DNA of 64,000 nucleotides, taken from NCBI RefSeq assembly GCF_040892595.1, contig NZ_JBFRYB010000001.1, positions 992,001 to 1,056,000 on the forward strand. The letters are read 5' to 3'. The position numbers and the translations under genes were made by a program. The DNA comes from Zhongshania sp. R06B22 (lineage in GTDB: Bacteria > Pseudomonadota > Gammaproteobacteria > Pseudomonadales > Spongiibacteraceae). The notes under the pieces were generated by a model, which saw nothing but the letters and a program-made list of their open reading frames with translations, was not told where the DNA came from and searched no databases. Shown here piece after piece: positions 28,779 through 38,676 of the stretch (position 1 is its first letter; every line of letters begins with the position of its first letter).

Positions 28779-29001
28779 CCCTCTAAATTATTGCCCGCTT
28801 TTGCGTAAGTGTAATTTGTCTTCTATGTTTAAGCAGCTATCAGTATTTACCCGTATTGTTGTTCGGCTTTAAAACGGGTCTTGTAGCACACTATGTTGTC
28901 GACGAAAACTTGGCAGAGCTTGGTTGAGCTATTTACCCAGAATAGCGTAATCAAAGCCGGATTGACGACGAACTAAGGCAATAATAAGCAGGTGAGATGC
29001 T

Positions 29002-30852
29002 ATGAGAAAACTAACCGCACTATGTGTGGCTTCATTATTATGTTCTCCTTTGTCCGCGCAAAGTTATTTTGATGAGCTGGTCATCTTTGGTGACAGTTTG
29101 TTAGACAGCGGAAATCTTGGACTACGATTTACTAACCGGCTTGGTGACGGTAATGGTGATTTTAGCGCGGGTCCCTTCGCCAATATCGCGCCCCAATATT
29201 TGGGTATGGCCCTGGGTTTACCTACCGATCCGGCAGCAGGTGGTGGTACAAACTACGCTGTGGGCGGCTATGAAACCGCAGATATTTTAAATTCGATCAA
29301 TGGTACCGGCTTGGCTCTGCCGGCAGGCGGGGCAGTGGCAAGGCCTGCTTATCTGACTGAAAATAATAGCTTTAACTCCAAGGCCCTGATTTTGATTGAT
29401 GGCGGCGGCAATGATTTTCTCAATGGCACTGCCTTCGATCAGGCGACTATCGTTAACTCGGCACAAACATTGATCGCGGGTGTTTCTGCCATCAGTGCGG
29501 CCGGTGGTCGATATATTATGCTCAGCAATTTACCTGATCTAGGCAATACCGCTGCTGTCCAAGCTCAAAATTTGGGCGCTCCCGGTTCTGCCGCCGCCTC
29601 CTCTGCGGGTGCTGCCGGCTATAATCAGGCTTTAACGACCTTTGCGAATTTTAGTCAAGCCAATATCATTCCAGTGGATTTGGCGGGGGTTATTAATTAC
29701 ATCTCTGATAATGCCGAAGCCTATGGCTTTGCTAATGGCACGAACGCGGCTTTTGGGCCGCTGGCGACGTTAGATCAACGGTATATGTGTTTCGATGCTA
29801 GCGGCGGGGGTTGTGCGGAGCATCCGGTCTTCGGTATTAGCGCCGCTACTCCAGACCCAGATAAGTTATTATTTAATGACGGTGTTCATCCTACCGCTAA
29901 AGTCGGCGAAATTACCGGCGACTACCTGATTGATATTGTGGTTGCACCGCAGCTCGTTGGCCAGCTTTCTGGTATTGCCTTAGGCATTGCGCGTACTCAG
30001 CACGACAGCTTGACGCAAACGATGCGCGAGAATCGCTGGTATGAAAATACCAGCCGGATCTTCATTAATGCCAGCGGCGCCAATGAAGATACTCCCAGCG
30101 GTGGTGATCATCAAACCTCCCATCTCACCCTTGGTATAAGTAATGCTGTGTCGCCAGCCATGAGTGTCGGGGCTGCGCTTAATATGGCAAAACATGAGAC
30201 CGATACCGACGGTGCTGACTTTTCAGCGACCAGTGTTGGTTTGAGCGGTTTGGCTAACTACCGCGAGGGTCAGTGGTTGGCCGAAGGTAGCGTGGGTTTG
30301 AGCGTCATTGACTACGGTGATTTGGATCGCCGCTTTAACTTGGGTGATCGTGCGCTGACAGCTAGTGGTGGCACCGATGGCTACGGCTGGCATTTTGATG
30401 GTCAGGTGGCTTATCAGCTGACGTCATCGAAAACGCTGAGCGTGGCGCCAGCACTGGGTGCCCGCTTATTGAGCGGCAAAGTTGATGGCTACACTGAGTC
30501 CGGCGGAGCAGTATCTAATTACCAATGGGGTGAGCAGAGCCGCCAAAGCCGTCAGGTTCGAGCTGGCCTGTTAGCTAATATGGCAGTGAGTGAGGGCGTT
30601 AGTTTCTTCGCGGAAGTGTTCTCTGTATCTGAACTTGAAGACGGTGACGAAACTGTTGAAGTGACTAATACTAACTTGGCCTTTAGCAGTTATCGGATGC
30701 CTACTTACAGCGCAGATGACGACACCTTTGTGGATGCGACTATCGGCGCGTCTGTGGCCTTGGACAAGTCTCGCTTAGCCTTAAATGTTAATTACAGCGA
30801 TGAAGGGGAAGGGCGTGAAAGCGTGATGCTGAATTATTCATTGCCTTTTTAG
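29002..30852 (+). CDS. estA: GDSL esterase autotransporter (EstA-like)
   Basis: 616 residues. The signal peptide (about 1-20, cut after LSA-Q) leads into a GDSL/SGNH esterase passenger: block I FGDSLLDSGN with Ser32, block III region GGGNDF, and block V NDGVHPT with the Asp/His pair. The C-terminal ~280 residues form an autotransporter beta-domain ending in MLNYSLPF with the terminal Phe needed for BAM. It would hydrolyse short- to medium-chain esters at the cell surface; EstA of P. aeruginosa affects rhamnolipid production and motility. AGGTGAG precedes the ATG. The gene sits between orn and queG, which are close neighbours in Pseudomonas, so it may be an insertion in this lineage. Confidence 0.9.
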   Translation: MRKLTALCVASLLCSPLSAQSYFDELVIFGDSLLDSGNLGLRFTNRLGDGNGDFSAGPFANIAPQYLGMALGLPTDPAAGGGTNYAVGGYETADILNSINGTGLALPAGGAVARPAYLTENNSFNSKALILIDGGGNDFLNGTAFDQATIVNSAQTLIAGVSAISAAGGRYIMLSNLPDLGNTAAVQAQNLGAPGSAAASSAGAAGYNQALTTFANFSQANIIPVDLAGVINYISDNAEAYGFANGTNAAFGPLATLDQRYMCFDASGGGCAEHPVFGISAATPDPDKLLFNDGVHPTAKVGEITGDYLIDIVVAPQLVGQLSGIALGIARTQHDSLTQTMRENRWYENTSRIFINASGANEDTPSGGDHQTSHLTLGISNAVSPAMSVGAALNMAKHETDTDGADFSATSVGLSGLANYREGQWLAEGSVGLSVIDYGDLDRRFNLGDRALTASGGTDGYGWHFDGQVAYQLTSSKTLSVAPALGARLLSGKVDGYTESGGAVSNYQWGEQSRQSRQVRAGLLANMAVSEGVSFFAEVFSVSELEDGDETVEVTNTNLAFSSYRMPTYSADDDTFVDATIGASVALDKSRLALNVNYSDEGEGRESVMLNYSLPF

Positions 30853-30874
30853 GAACTGAACTCGTAGTAACAAG

Positions 30875-30909
30875 AGCCCTGTATAAGTGAATTATATGGG
30901 GCTTTTTTT
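30875..30909 (+). terminator. Terminator after estA
   Basis: AGCCCTGTATAA (30875-30886) pairs with TTATATGGGGCT (30892-30903) with two wobbles, followed by seven T. It also sits just beyond the end of queG coming from the other strand. Confidence 0.9.
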
Positions 30910-30924
30910 CGTCTACAGCATGAG

Positions 30925-31989
30925 CTACACGACGTGGCCTTGTTGCTTTGTCAGCGCCCAATCAATGTGTTCCCGGGCCATTTCGTCCGCTGCGGGGTAT
31001 TGGGATTCCAGTGCTAGCACAGCGGCATTGCTTGCAGGGGCATTGCCTATGCCTACTGCGAGGTTCCGCAGCCAGCGCTGATAGCCAATGCGGCGAATAG
31101 CGGAGCCTGCGGTGTTGTCTAAAAACTCTTGTTCGGTCCATAAAAATAAGGTGAGCAATTCACTATCATCGAGCTGATGGCGCGGTGAAAAATCGGTTTC
31201 TTTTGAAGGCTGCGCAAATTTATTCCAGGGGCAGACTAATTGGCAGTCGTCGCAGCCAAATACGCGGTTCCCCATCAGGGGGCGCAAGTCTTCGGGGATG
31301 CTGTCTTTTAATTCGATCGTTAGATAAGAAATACAGCGCCGGGCGTCAACTTGATAGGGTGCGACAATAGCGCCGGTAGGGCAATCATCAAGGCAGGCGC
31401 GACAGCTGCCGCAATGACCGACTTCCTGTGGGGGATCTGTCGGTAGGGGTATGTCGGTGTAAATTTCGCCCAAGAAAAACCACGAGCCGGCTTTGCTATT
31501 GATGAGCATACTGTTTTTGCCTATCCAGCCCAGTCCGGCCTGCTCGGCAAAGCCGCGCTCTAACACCGGTGCGCTGTCTACAAAGGCGCGATGGCTGCCG
31601 CCGGCGACGGCGCTGATTTTTGCGGCCAATTGGCCTAGGCGTTTGCGAATTAATTTGTGGTAATCCCGACCCAAGGCGTATCTGGAAATATAGGCTTTAT
31701 TAGGGTCGCTAAGAATAGTGTCACAGCTTTCGCCGTCCGGTAAATAATCTAGACGAGCGCTGATGACACGAATGGTGCCCGGCAGTAATTCATCGGCTGC
31801 GGCGCGCAGTCCTTCGCGTTCCGCCATATAACTCATTTCGCCGTGGTATTCTTTTGCCAGCCAGTTGTGGAGATGTTCGGCGTGGGCGGCATTACTGGCG
31901 GGACTAATACCAATATGGGCGAAGCCTAGTTCCTGGCCCCACGCTTTTACTTGTTCGGCAAGCGTTGCGTAATCGGTATTCGCTGTCAT
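30925..31989 (-). CDS. queG: Epoxyqueuosine reductase QueG
   Basis: Cobalamin- and iron-sulfur-dependent last step of queuosine synthesis in tRNA. The product is 354 residues from ATG 31989 (MTANTDYATL...); an in-frame ATG at 32067 would add 26 residues without family support. Two 4Fe-4S motifs are visible, CGSCRACLDDCPTGAI and CDDCQLVCPWN, as is YALGRDYHKLI with the catalytic Asp. It is divergent from nnr and shares that intergenic gap, as in Pseudomonas. Confidence 0.95.
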   Translation of the reverse strand: MTANTDYATLAEQVKAWGQELGFAHIGISPASNAAHAEHLHNWLAKEYHGEMSYMAEREGLRAAADELLPGTIRVISARLDYLPDGESCDTILSDPNKAYISRYALGRDYHKLIRKRLGQLAAKISAVAGGSHRAFVDSAPVLERGFAEQAGLGWIGKNSMLINSKAGSWFFLGEIYTDIPLPTDPPQEVGHCGSCRACLDDCPTGAIVAPYQVDARRCISYLTIELKDSIPEDLRPLMGNRVFGCDDCQLVCPWNKFAQPSKETDFSPRHQLDDSELLTLFLWTEQEFLDNTAGSAIRRIGYQRWLRNLAVGIGNAPASNAAVLALESQYPAADEMAREHIDWALTKQQGHVV

Positions 31990-32082
31990 CGGATTGCCTG
32001 TTTCTGCCCGCGCGCTATGATGGTGGAATGACTGTATCTTTATTAAGTGCTTTCGCATTTTACACATTAGGGAAACGTCTGT

Positions 32083-33630
32083 ATGTCACAGCCAGAAACT
32101 ATCGAACCGGAAATACTCTATACCGCCGCGCAGGTGCGTGAGCTGGATAGACTCGCCATTGCTAGCGGTATACCTGGGATAGAGCTGATGAGTAGAGCTG
32201 GCTTGGCTGCATATAGACAAGTGCAGCAGCGCTGGCCCGATCACTCCCCCGTCGAGGTGTTTTGCGGTGGCGGCAATAATGGCGGCGACGGTTACATTAT
32301 TGCGGCACTGGCCAAAGTGGATGGTTTGCCGGTGCGGGTATGGGCCTTAGCGGATCCCGCCTTATTGCAAGGAGACGCCGCACTGGCAATGCAGCAGGCT
32401 TTGGACGCGGGGGTGGAGATCCAGTCTTGGCAAGGTGAAGAGCCGGATTTAAACAGCGTCATTGTCGATGCGATGCTAGGTACAGGTTTGAGCGGCGTGG
32501 TTCGCGAAAAATACATGCAGGCGATTTCGACCATTAATGCCTGTGGCGCGCCGGTGTTGGCAATAGACGTGCCCTCCGGCCTGTGTAGCGATACTGGTAG
32601 CCAGCTTGGTGTCGCCGTTCGGGCTTCAGCGACCATTAGCTTTATTGGTCGAAAGCGCGGTTTATATACTTTAGCGGGAAGTGATTGCGCTGGTTGCAAA
32701 GTGTTTGATGGCTTGGCGGTGCCGAGAGGAGTCTATCGGCAACTTAATGTCAGTAGAGCCGAAACAACACTGCATTTGAATGGCGCTTCAATGTTAGCGC
32801 AGTGGGGCGCGCGGCCTCGTAACGCCCACAAGGGCATGTTTGGTCATGTCTTGGTGGTCGGTGGTGATTTAGGAATGGCGGGTGCAAATTTACTGGCGTC
32901 AAGCGCGGCGGCTCGCAGTGGCGCGGGTTTGGTGTCGTGCGTTACGCAACCGCAACACAGCGGCATTTTTATTGCTGCTAGGCCCGAGTTGATGGTGCAT
33001 GGAATAAGTCGCGAGCAGTTGGCTAGCGGCGATACCTTGGACTCATTGATTGAAAAGGCCAGTGTCATTGTGATTGGCCCTGGGCTTGGTCAAGGGTCTT
33101 GGGGGCAATCGCTGTTAAAGGCGGTTTTGCACTCTGATAAACCTCTGGTGGTAGACGCGGACGCACTTAATTTGTTGGCCCTGAGCCCTGAGCTCCTGCA
33201 TTCTCACAGCGGGCCACGTATACTCACGCCACATCCAGGTGAAGCGGCGAGACTGTTGGCGTGTAGTACCGTCGCAGTGCAGAGCGATCGCTTTGCGAGC
33301 GTGATGGCCTTGCGGGATAAATATCAGGCGACAGTGCTGCTCAAAGGCGCGGGGACGCTTATCGCCGATGCAGACAGCGCATCGCCGCTGTACTTAAATA
33401 GCGGTGGTAATCCCGGAATGGCGACCGGCGGTATGGGCGACGTACTTTCTGGCGTCATCGCCGCGTTCATTGCGCAGGGGCATCCACCCACTGCGGCAAC
33501 GTGTTTGGCGGCTGCGGTTCACGCTGCCGCTGCAGATTGCGCGGCTAGACAGGGCGAGAGAGGTATGCTGGCTGGCGATGTTATTGATAATTTACGAGGT
33601 GTGATCAACGGGTATGCAGCGGTATCTTGA
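32083..33630 (+). CDS. nnr: Bifunctional NAD(P)H-hydrate epimerase/dehydratase
   Basis: Repairs damaged NADHX/NADPHX. The N-terminal NnrE epimerase domain (about 10-220) has GGGNNGGDGYI and DAMLGTGLSG. The C-terminal NnrD ADP-dependent dehydratase (about 235-510) has GHVLVVGGDLGMAGA, TPHPGE and GGNPGMATGGMGDVLSG. 515 residues, the normal fused length. GGGAAACG is before ATG 32083. It overlaps tsaE by 17 bp and opens the packed run to hflC. Confidence 0.95.
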   Translation: MSQPETIEPEILYTAAQVRELDRLAIASGIPGIELMSRAGLAAYRQVQQRWPDHSPVEVFCGGGNNGGDGYIIAALAKVDGLPVRVWALADPALLQGDAALAMQQALDAGVEIQSWQGEEPDLNSVIVDAMLGTGLSGVVREKYMQAISTINACGAPVLAIDVPSGLCSDTGSQLGVAVRASATISFIGRKRGLYTLAGSDCAGCKVFDGLAVPRGVYRQLNVSRAETTLHLNGASMLAQWGARPRNAHKGMFGHVLVVGGDLGMAGANLLASSAAARSGAGLVSCVTQPQHSGIFIAARPELMVHGISREQLASGDTLDSLIEKASVIVIGPGLGQGSWGQSLLKAVLHSDKPLVVDADALNLLALSPELLHSHSGPRILTPHPGEAARLLACSTVAVQSDRFASVMALRDKYQATVLLKGAGTLIADADSASPLYLNSGGNPGMATGGMGDVLSGVIAAFIAQGHPPTAATCLAAAVHAAAADCAARQGERGMLAGDVIDNLRGVINGYAAVS

Positions 33631-34108
33631 CGGTGAGGCCGATACGGTGGCGGCGGGAGAGTCTTTGGGTAAGGCGATGCGCGGCGGTGTTGTGGTGTAT
33701 TTGGATGGCCAATTAGGCGCGGGTAAAACCACTTTTTGTCGCGGGGTACTGCGGGCGTTTGGCTATGCTGGCCCGGTAAAAAGTCCAACCTATACCTTAG
33801 TAGAGGCGTATGAAGACTTAGTTTGGGCAACGGAACCGCCGGAGCTTAAGACGGTCAGTGTTTATCACTTCGATTTATATCGCCTCGGCGATCCTGAAGA
33901 GCTGGAGTATATGGGTATTCGCGATTATTTTAATGATGATGCGGTGTGTTTAATCGAATGGCCTCAGCGCGGCCGTGGCTTTTTGCCATCTGCTGACATA
34001 ATGGTTAGCATTGAAGCGCAGGGAGCAGGTCGCATTATTGCCGCGCGGGGCGAGACTTTACGTGGGCAGAAAATTCTGGCGCAGTTGAGCGAATATGAAA
34101 CGGATTAG
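33614..34108 (+). CDS. tsaE: tRNA t6A synthesis ATPase TsaE
   Basis: ATPase partner of TsaB/TsaD in making the t6A base at tRNA position 37. 164 residues. The Walker A motif GQLGAGKTTFCRG, the following SPTYTLVEAYE and YHFDLYRL, and LIEWPQRG are family signatures. ATG 33614 lies inside the nnr end, and the gene overlaps amiB by 14 bp, so translation is coupled both ways. Confidence 0.95.
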   Translation: MQRYLDGEADTVAAGESLGKAMRGGVVVYLDGQLGAGKTTFCRGVLRAFGYAGPVKSPTYTLVEAYEDLVWATEPPELKTVSVYHFDLYRLGDPEELEYMGIRDYFNDDAVCLIEWPQRGRGFLPSADIMVSIEAQGAGRIIAARGETLRGQKILAQLSEYETD

Positions 34109-35456
34109 CAGTGCAGTATTATGCGGTTTACTTTTGTTGGCTGTGACCGTGCAGGCCACAGAGGTGCGCGACGTCCGATTTTGGCGAGCACCGGACCACA
34201 GCCGGGTGGTATTTGATCTAAGTGGGCCGGTAGAGCATGAGCTGATTACTCTAGATAGTCCCAAGCGACTCGTGATTGATATACAGGGCGCCACACTCAC
34301 CTCTGATACCAGCAAACTTGAATTTACCAATAGCCCTATCACTCGCCTGCGCCATGCTGAGAAGCCGGGTGGCGCATTACGCATCGTGTTTGATCTGAGT
34401 AACGATGTCCAAGTCAGAAGTTTTTTGCTCTCCGCCAGCGGTGATTTACATGATCGCTTGGTGGTGGACTTTTTAGATAAAGGTGAAAGTAGCGCCAGCG
34501 CTGCGAACCCAAGCGCGCCTAGGGTTCTTAAAAGTATGGAAAACAGCTCGCATCGCGATGTTGTGATTGCTATTGATGCGGGTCACGGCGGGGAAGATCC
34601 TGGCGCTATCGGTCCTGGCGGGGTTAAAGAAAAAGATGTGGTCTACAAGATTGCTCAGCGCCTAAAGGAACGTTTTGAGGGCAAGAAAGGCTATCGCGTG
34701 GTGATGATTCGCGACGGTGATTACTATGTGGGCCTTGCTAAGCGTCGCGATCTAGCGAGAAAGGCGCAGGCAGATTTCTTCGTGTCCATTCACGCAGATG
34801 CATTTACCAATCCCCGCGCGAATGGTAGTTCGGTATACGCTCTTTCTAAGCGCGGTGCGACCAGCGCGGCTGCGCGGATATTGGCGCAAAGGGAAAATGA
34901 CGCTGACTTAGTCGGCGGTGTTAGTTTGTCAGACAAAGATCAGGTGCTTGCCGGGGTGCTCACAGATTTATCGATGACCGCGACTTTGGATGCGAGCTTA
35001 AGTGTGGGCAGCCAGTTATTGGGTGAGATGGGTAAAATTTCTCGTTTGCATAGCAAGCGGGTTGAGCAGGCGGGTTTCGCGGTATTGAAGTCACCAGATA
35101 TTCCATCCCTCTTGGTCGAAACCGGTTTTATCTCTAATCCGCATGAGGCCGGAAAACTCAAAACCTCGCATTACCAGAGTCAAATGTCGCAGGCTATATA
35201 CGAAGGTATCGATCGTTATTTTCGCGAAAGTCCGCCGCCAGATACGTATTTTGCGGCGGTTAAACGCGGTGATATTTCGCCAGCTAGCGGTCCGGCGCTC
35301 GCCTCAGGTGTTCGAGAATACGTGATTGCCAGCGGCGATACGCTGTCTGGTATTGCACATCGCTACAATGTGCCGCTTCGCGATTTGCAGCGTAAAAATA
35401 AATTGTCGGGTAGTGATATCCGTGTCGGTCAGAAAATACAGATTCCCGCATCCTAA
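34095..35456 (+). CDS. amiB: N-acetylmuramoyl-L-alanine amidase AmiB
   Basis: Cleaves septal peptidoglycan in the periplasm. 453 residues. A signal peptide (about 1-22, cut after VQA) precedes an AMIN domain (about 24-120), the amidase_3 domain (about 155-375) and a C-terminal LysM (about 408-452, [16 protein letters not shown]). Zinc and catalytic residues lie in [14 protein letters not shown], the Glu of [13 protein letters not shown] and [10 protein letters not shown]. Overlaps tsaE by 14 bp and mutL by 1 bp (TAATG). Confidence 0.96.
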   Translation: MKRISSAVLCGLLLLAVTVQATEVRDVRFWRAPDHSRVVFDLSGPVEHELITLDSPKRLVIDIQGATLTSDTSKLEFTNSPITRLRHAEKPGGALRIVFDLSNDVQVRSFLLSASGDLHDRLVVDFLDKGESSASAANPSAPRVLKSMENSSHRDVVIAIDAGHGGEDPGAIGPGGVKEKDVVYKIAQRLKERFEGKKGYRVVMIRDGDYYVGLAKRRDLARKAQADFFVSIHADAFTNPRANGSSVYALSKRGATSAAARILAQRENDADLVGGVSLSDKDQVLAGVLTDLSMTATLDASLSVGSQLLGEMGKISRLHSKRVEQAGFAVLKSPDIPSLLVETGFISNPHEAGKLKTSHYQSQMSQAIYEGIDRYFRESPPPDTYFAAVKRGDISPASGPALASGVREYVIASGDTLSGIAHRYNVPLRDLQRKNKLSGSDIRVGQKIQIPAS

Positions 35457-37318
35457 TGACAAAAATCCATTTGCTAGACCCGCGCTTGGCTAACCAAATT
35501 GCTGCGGGTGAAGTTGTTGAACGACCCGCCTCAGTGGTAAAAGAGCTGCTTGAAAATAGTCTTGACGCTGGTGCTCGCCGCATAGAATTAGAAGTTGAAG
35601 AGGGCGGGGTGAAGTTGATTCGCGTGCGCGATGATGGCGAAGGTATTGCCCATGAGGACTTACCCTTAGCACTAAGTCGACATGCCACGAGTAAAATTAC
35701 TGTACTTGAAGATTTGGAGTCAGTTGCGAGCTTAGGGTTTCGCGGTGAGGCCTTGGCAAGTATAAGTTCGGTGTCGCGTTTGAGTTTAAGTACCGCGCGT
35801 GAAGGCAGTGATTCTGGCTGGTCGGCTCGCAGTGAAGGCCGAGATATGGAGGCGGTGCTATCGCCAGTGGCACATCCACGGGGCACGACGGTCGAAGTGC
35901 GTGATCTGTTTTTTAATACACCGGCGCGACGTAAATTTCTGCGCACCGAGAAAACCGAGTTTAATCATTTGGATGAAGTGGTTAAACGCCAAGCTTTAAG
36001 CCGCTACGATGTTGGTTTTTCCCTGCGCCACAATGGCCGAGCGATTCATAGTCTTAAGCCTGCAGATAGCCAGTTAGAACAAGAGCGTCGTCTAGCCGCA
36101 GTGTGCGGGCCTGCTTTTATGGAGCAGGCTTTATTTATCGATCGCGAGGCAATGGGGCTGCGTTTATGGGGCTGGGTTGCTTTGCCAAGCTTTTCCCGCA
36201 GCCAGGCCGATTTACAGCATTTTTACGTTAATGGCCGCTATGTGCGTGATCGCTTGGTTGTTCATGCCGTGCGCCAGGCCTACCGAGACGTATTGTTTCA
36301 CGGTCGTCATCCGGCCTTTGTTTTGTATCTGGAATTGGCCCCCGCCTCAGTGGATGTGAATGTGCATCCCACTAAACATGAGGTGCGTTTTCGCGATGGC
36401 CGCACCGTCCACGATTTTATATTCCGCACTTTGCACAAAGTATTGGCGGATGTGCGCCCAGAGACAGTCGAACAGAATGCATCGCTACCTGCGCTGACCA
36501 GCGAGCCGATGATGGCGATGCCTGAAACGCAGTCGGCGATGTCGCTAGCAGCCAGTGGCGCAGGGTCCAGTACCAGCGGCTTGGCCTCAACGCCGACCGA
36601 CTTTGCGGGTGGATATCAATCTCAGTATCGACCGCAGTTTGCATCCTCGCAGTCCTCAGGTGTTGCTGACCAACAGGCAGCTTATCAGCGTCTGCATGCG
36701 GCAGCGGATGGTGATGGTGAAGGCAGCCATCTTGCACCGCCACTTGGTTATGCCTTGGCGCAGTTGAAGGGCGTATATATTCTGGCGGAAAATCAGCAGG
36801 GCTTGGTGTTAGTGGACATGCATGCGGCGCATGAACGAATTACCTACGAGCGTATGAAAAATGCTCGCGACGGCGAGGGTATTCGCAGTCAGCCCCTGTT
36901 AGTACCAATCAATCTTGCAGTCAGTGAGCGTGAGGCCGATTGCGCTGAGCAGCATGGCGAGGTGTTTGCTGAATTAGGTATGCGAATTGAGCGAGCCGCA
37001 GCTGAGTCGGTCATTGTTCGAGAATTGCCGGCAATTTTGGCTGACACCTCGGTGGAGCAGCTGGTGAGGGATGTGTTGTCAGATTTGCTGGAATTTGGCA
37101 GCAGTGATCGTATTCGCGCCCATATTAATGAAATTCTTTCGACTATGGCCTGCCACGGCTCAGTTAGGGCAAACAGACGTTTAACCTTGCCGGAGATGAA
37201 CAGTTTGCTGCGCGATATGGAAGCCACCGAGCGCAGCGGGCAGTGTAATCACGGTCGTCCAACCTGGGTACAGGTCGGTATGGCAGAACTTGATAAATGG
37301 TTTTTGCGTGGCCGCTAA
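35456..37318 (+). CDS. mutL: DNA mismatch repair protein MutL
   Basis: Links MutS recognition to strand removal. 620 residues. The GHKL ATPase at the start has [14 protein letters not shown] and [11 protein letters not shown] proline/serine-rich linker (about 350-430) leads to the C-terminal domain, which carries [12 protein letters not shown], a version of the DQHAxxExxxxE endonuclease motif with Met for Gln, plus [11 protein letters not shown] and CNHGRP. This indicates a nicking MutL, as in Pseudomonas and unlike E. coli, whose MutL relies on MutH. The start overlaps the amiB stop. Confidence 0.96.
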   Translation: MTKIHLLDPRLANQIAAGEVVERPASVVKELLENSLDAGARRIELEVEEGGVKLIRVRDDGEGIAHEDLPLALSRHATSKITVLEDLESVASLGFRGEALASISSVSRLSLSTAREGSDSGWSARSEGRDMEAVLSPVAHPRGTTVEVRDLFFNTPARRKFLRTEKTEFNHLDEVVKRQALSRYDVGFSLRHNGRAIHSLKPADSQLEQERRLAAVCGPAFMEQALFIDREAMGLRLWGWVALPSFSRSQADLQHFYVNGRYVRDRLVVHAVRQAYRDVLFHGRHPAFVLYLELAPASVDVNVHPTKHEVRFRDGRTVHDFIFRTLHKVLADVRPETVEQNASLPALTSEPMMAMPETQSAMSLAASGAGSSTSGLASTPTDFAGGYQSQYRPQFASSQSSGVADQQAAYQRLHAAADGDGEGSHLAPPLGYALAQLKGVYILAENQQGLVLVDMHAAHERITYERMKNARDGEGIRSQPLLVPINLAVSEREADCAEQHGEVFAELGMRIERAAAESVIVRELPAILADTSVEQLVRDVLSDLLEFGSSDRIRAHINEILSTMACHGSVRANRRLTLPEMNSLLRDMEATERSGQCNHGRPTWVQVGMAELDKWFLRGR

Positions 37319-38258
37319 GACGGATGCCGATTTACCCCATGCTATTTTTTTGATGGGTCCGACTGCCGCGGGCAAAACAGCTTTGGCACTGGCATTGAGT
37401 GAGCGCTTGTCCTGCGATTTAATCAGTGTCGATTCGGCCTTGGTATACCGCGGTTTGAACATTGGAAGTGCCAAACCGGACAGTGCGACTTTGGCGCGCT
37501 ATCCCCACCAGTTAATTGATATTCGTGAGCCTTCAGAACCCTATTCGGCCGCCGAATTTCGCCAAGATGCGCTAGCGGCGATGGCCAAGAGTGCGGCGGC
37601 GGGCCGTATCCCGGTGCTGGTTGGCGGCACAATGTTGTACTTCAAAGCGCTAATTGAAGGTCTGGCCGATATGCCCAGTGCCAATCAAGAGGTCCGTGCG
37701 GACATTGCCGCCTTGGCAGCGGGGCGAGGGTGGTCTGCAGTGCATGAGGAGCTGGCGGCGGTCGATCCTGCCTCTGCTGAACGAATTCATCCCAACCACT
37801 CCCAGCGCTTGTCGCGGGCGCTAGAAGTTTACCGAATTAGCGGTATAACTATGAGTGAGTGGCAGGCTAGACAGGCCGTGCAGGTACTGCCTTATCGAGT
37901 GCACCAATTTGCTATTGCTCCCCCAGATCGAGCTGAGCTTCACGCTCGTATACATATTCGTTTGCAGCAGATGTTTGCCGGTGGATTTATTGAGGAGGTG
38001 GCGGGGTTGATGGCTCGCGGCGATCTTCATCCTGATCTGCCCTCTATACGAGCGGTAGGTTACCGGCAGGTTTGGGAGCATTTACGGGGTGACTATGATG
38101 AGGGCGTCGCGTTTGAACGGGCCTTAATCGCGACTCGCCAATTAGCCAAGCGACAGTTAACGTGGTTGCGGGGTTGGTCAGATTTAATGTGGCTAGATTC
38201 TGGCGAAACAACAGATTCTCAGCTAAATAAGGTGTTGATGCATCTGGCGCTGCCGTAG
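37308..38258 (+). CDS. miaA: tRNA dimethylallyltransferase MiaA
   Basis: Adds the isopentenyl group to A37 of tRNAs reading UNN codons. P-loop [30 protein letters not shown] and [10 protein letters not shown] are signatures; [15 protein letters not shown] and [13 protein letters not shown] follow. I chose GTG 37308 (about 316 residues, starting just before [16 protein letters not shown]) over TTG 37290; both lie inside the end of mutL, so coupling is likely. No independent ribosome-binding site is obvious. Confidence 0.95.
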   Translation: MAAKTDADLPHAIFLMGPTAAGKTALALALSERLSCDLISVDSALVYRGLNIGSAKPDSATLARYPHQLIDIREPSEPYSAAEFRQDALAAMAKSAAAGRIPVLVGGTMLYFKALIEGLADMPSANQEVRADIAALAAGRGWSAVHEELAAVDPASAERIHPNHSQRLSRALEVYRISGITMSEWQARQAVQVLPYRVHQFAIAPPDRAELHARIHIRLQQMFAGGFIEEVAGLMARGDLHPDLPSIRAVGYRQVWEHLRGDYDEGVAFERALIATRQLAKRQLTWLRGWSDLMWLDSGETTDSQLNKVLMHLALP

Positions 38259-38389
38259 GACATTAACTTACGGTATACTGCAAATTACCCAGTCTGATGG
38301 CGAACTTATTTGTAAGTTTGCGATCCATATTGCTGCTTTTATTGATACGTTTTATCAACGCCCGGTTTGGGCATACAGGAGGCTACACC

Positions 38390-38647
38390 ATGTCAAAAGG
38401 GCATAGCTTACAAGACCCTTATCTGAATATTCTTCGCAAGGAGCGTATTCCGGTATCTATTTATTTGGTCAACGGCATTAAATTGCAGGGCCAAATCGAA
38501 TCATTCGACCAGTTCGTGGTGCTGCTGAAAAATACAGTTAGCCAGATGGTCTACAAACACGCTATTTCTACTGTTGTACCGTCTCGTGTCGTTCGTTTAC
38601 CGATGGCGCATCCGCCAGAAGACGACGAAGATCAAGAAGACGTTTAA
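38390..38647 (+). CDS. hfq: RNA chaperone Hfq
   Basis: Hexameric Sm-like protein pairing small RNAs with mRNAs. From ATG 38390 the product is 85 residues, with a very strong AGGAGG 7 bp upstream. [40 protein letters not shown] and [13 protein letters not shown] are near-invariant Hfq sequence; the C-terminal tail is short and acidic. In-frame upstream Met codons are not used. A TATACT hexamer at 38274-38279 and small hairpins lie in the 131-bp leader, so a promoter of its own is possible. Confidence 0.98.
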   Translation: MSKGHSLQDPYLNILRKERIPVSIYLVNGIKLQGQIESFDQFVVLLKNTVSQMVYKHAISTVVPSRVVRLPMAHPPEDDEDQEDV

Positions 38648-38676
38648 CAGCGGTTTCCTTGAATTGAGGTTCGTCC

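Noticed and set aside
28827..28874. 15-codon ATG frame between orn and estA
   Set aside because: No ribosome-binding site or conservation evidence; too short to support.
35284..35946. 220-codon minus-strand frame opposite the end of amiB and start of mutL
   Set aside because: Lies wholly over two well-identified genes; composition is typical of an antisense shadow.
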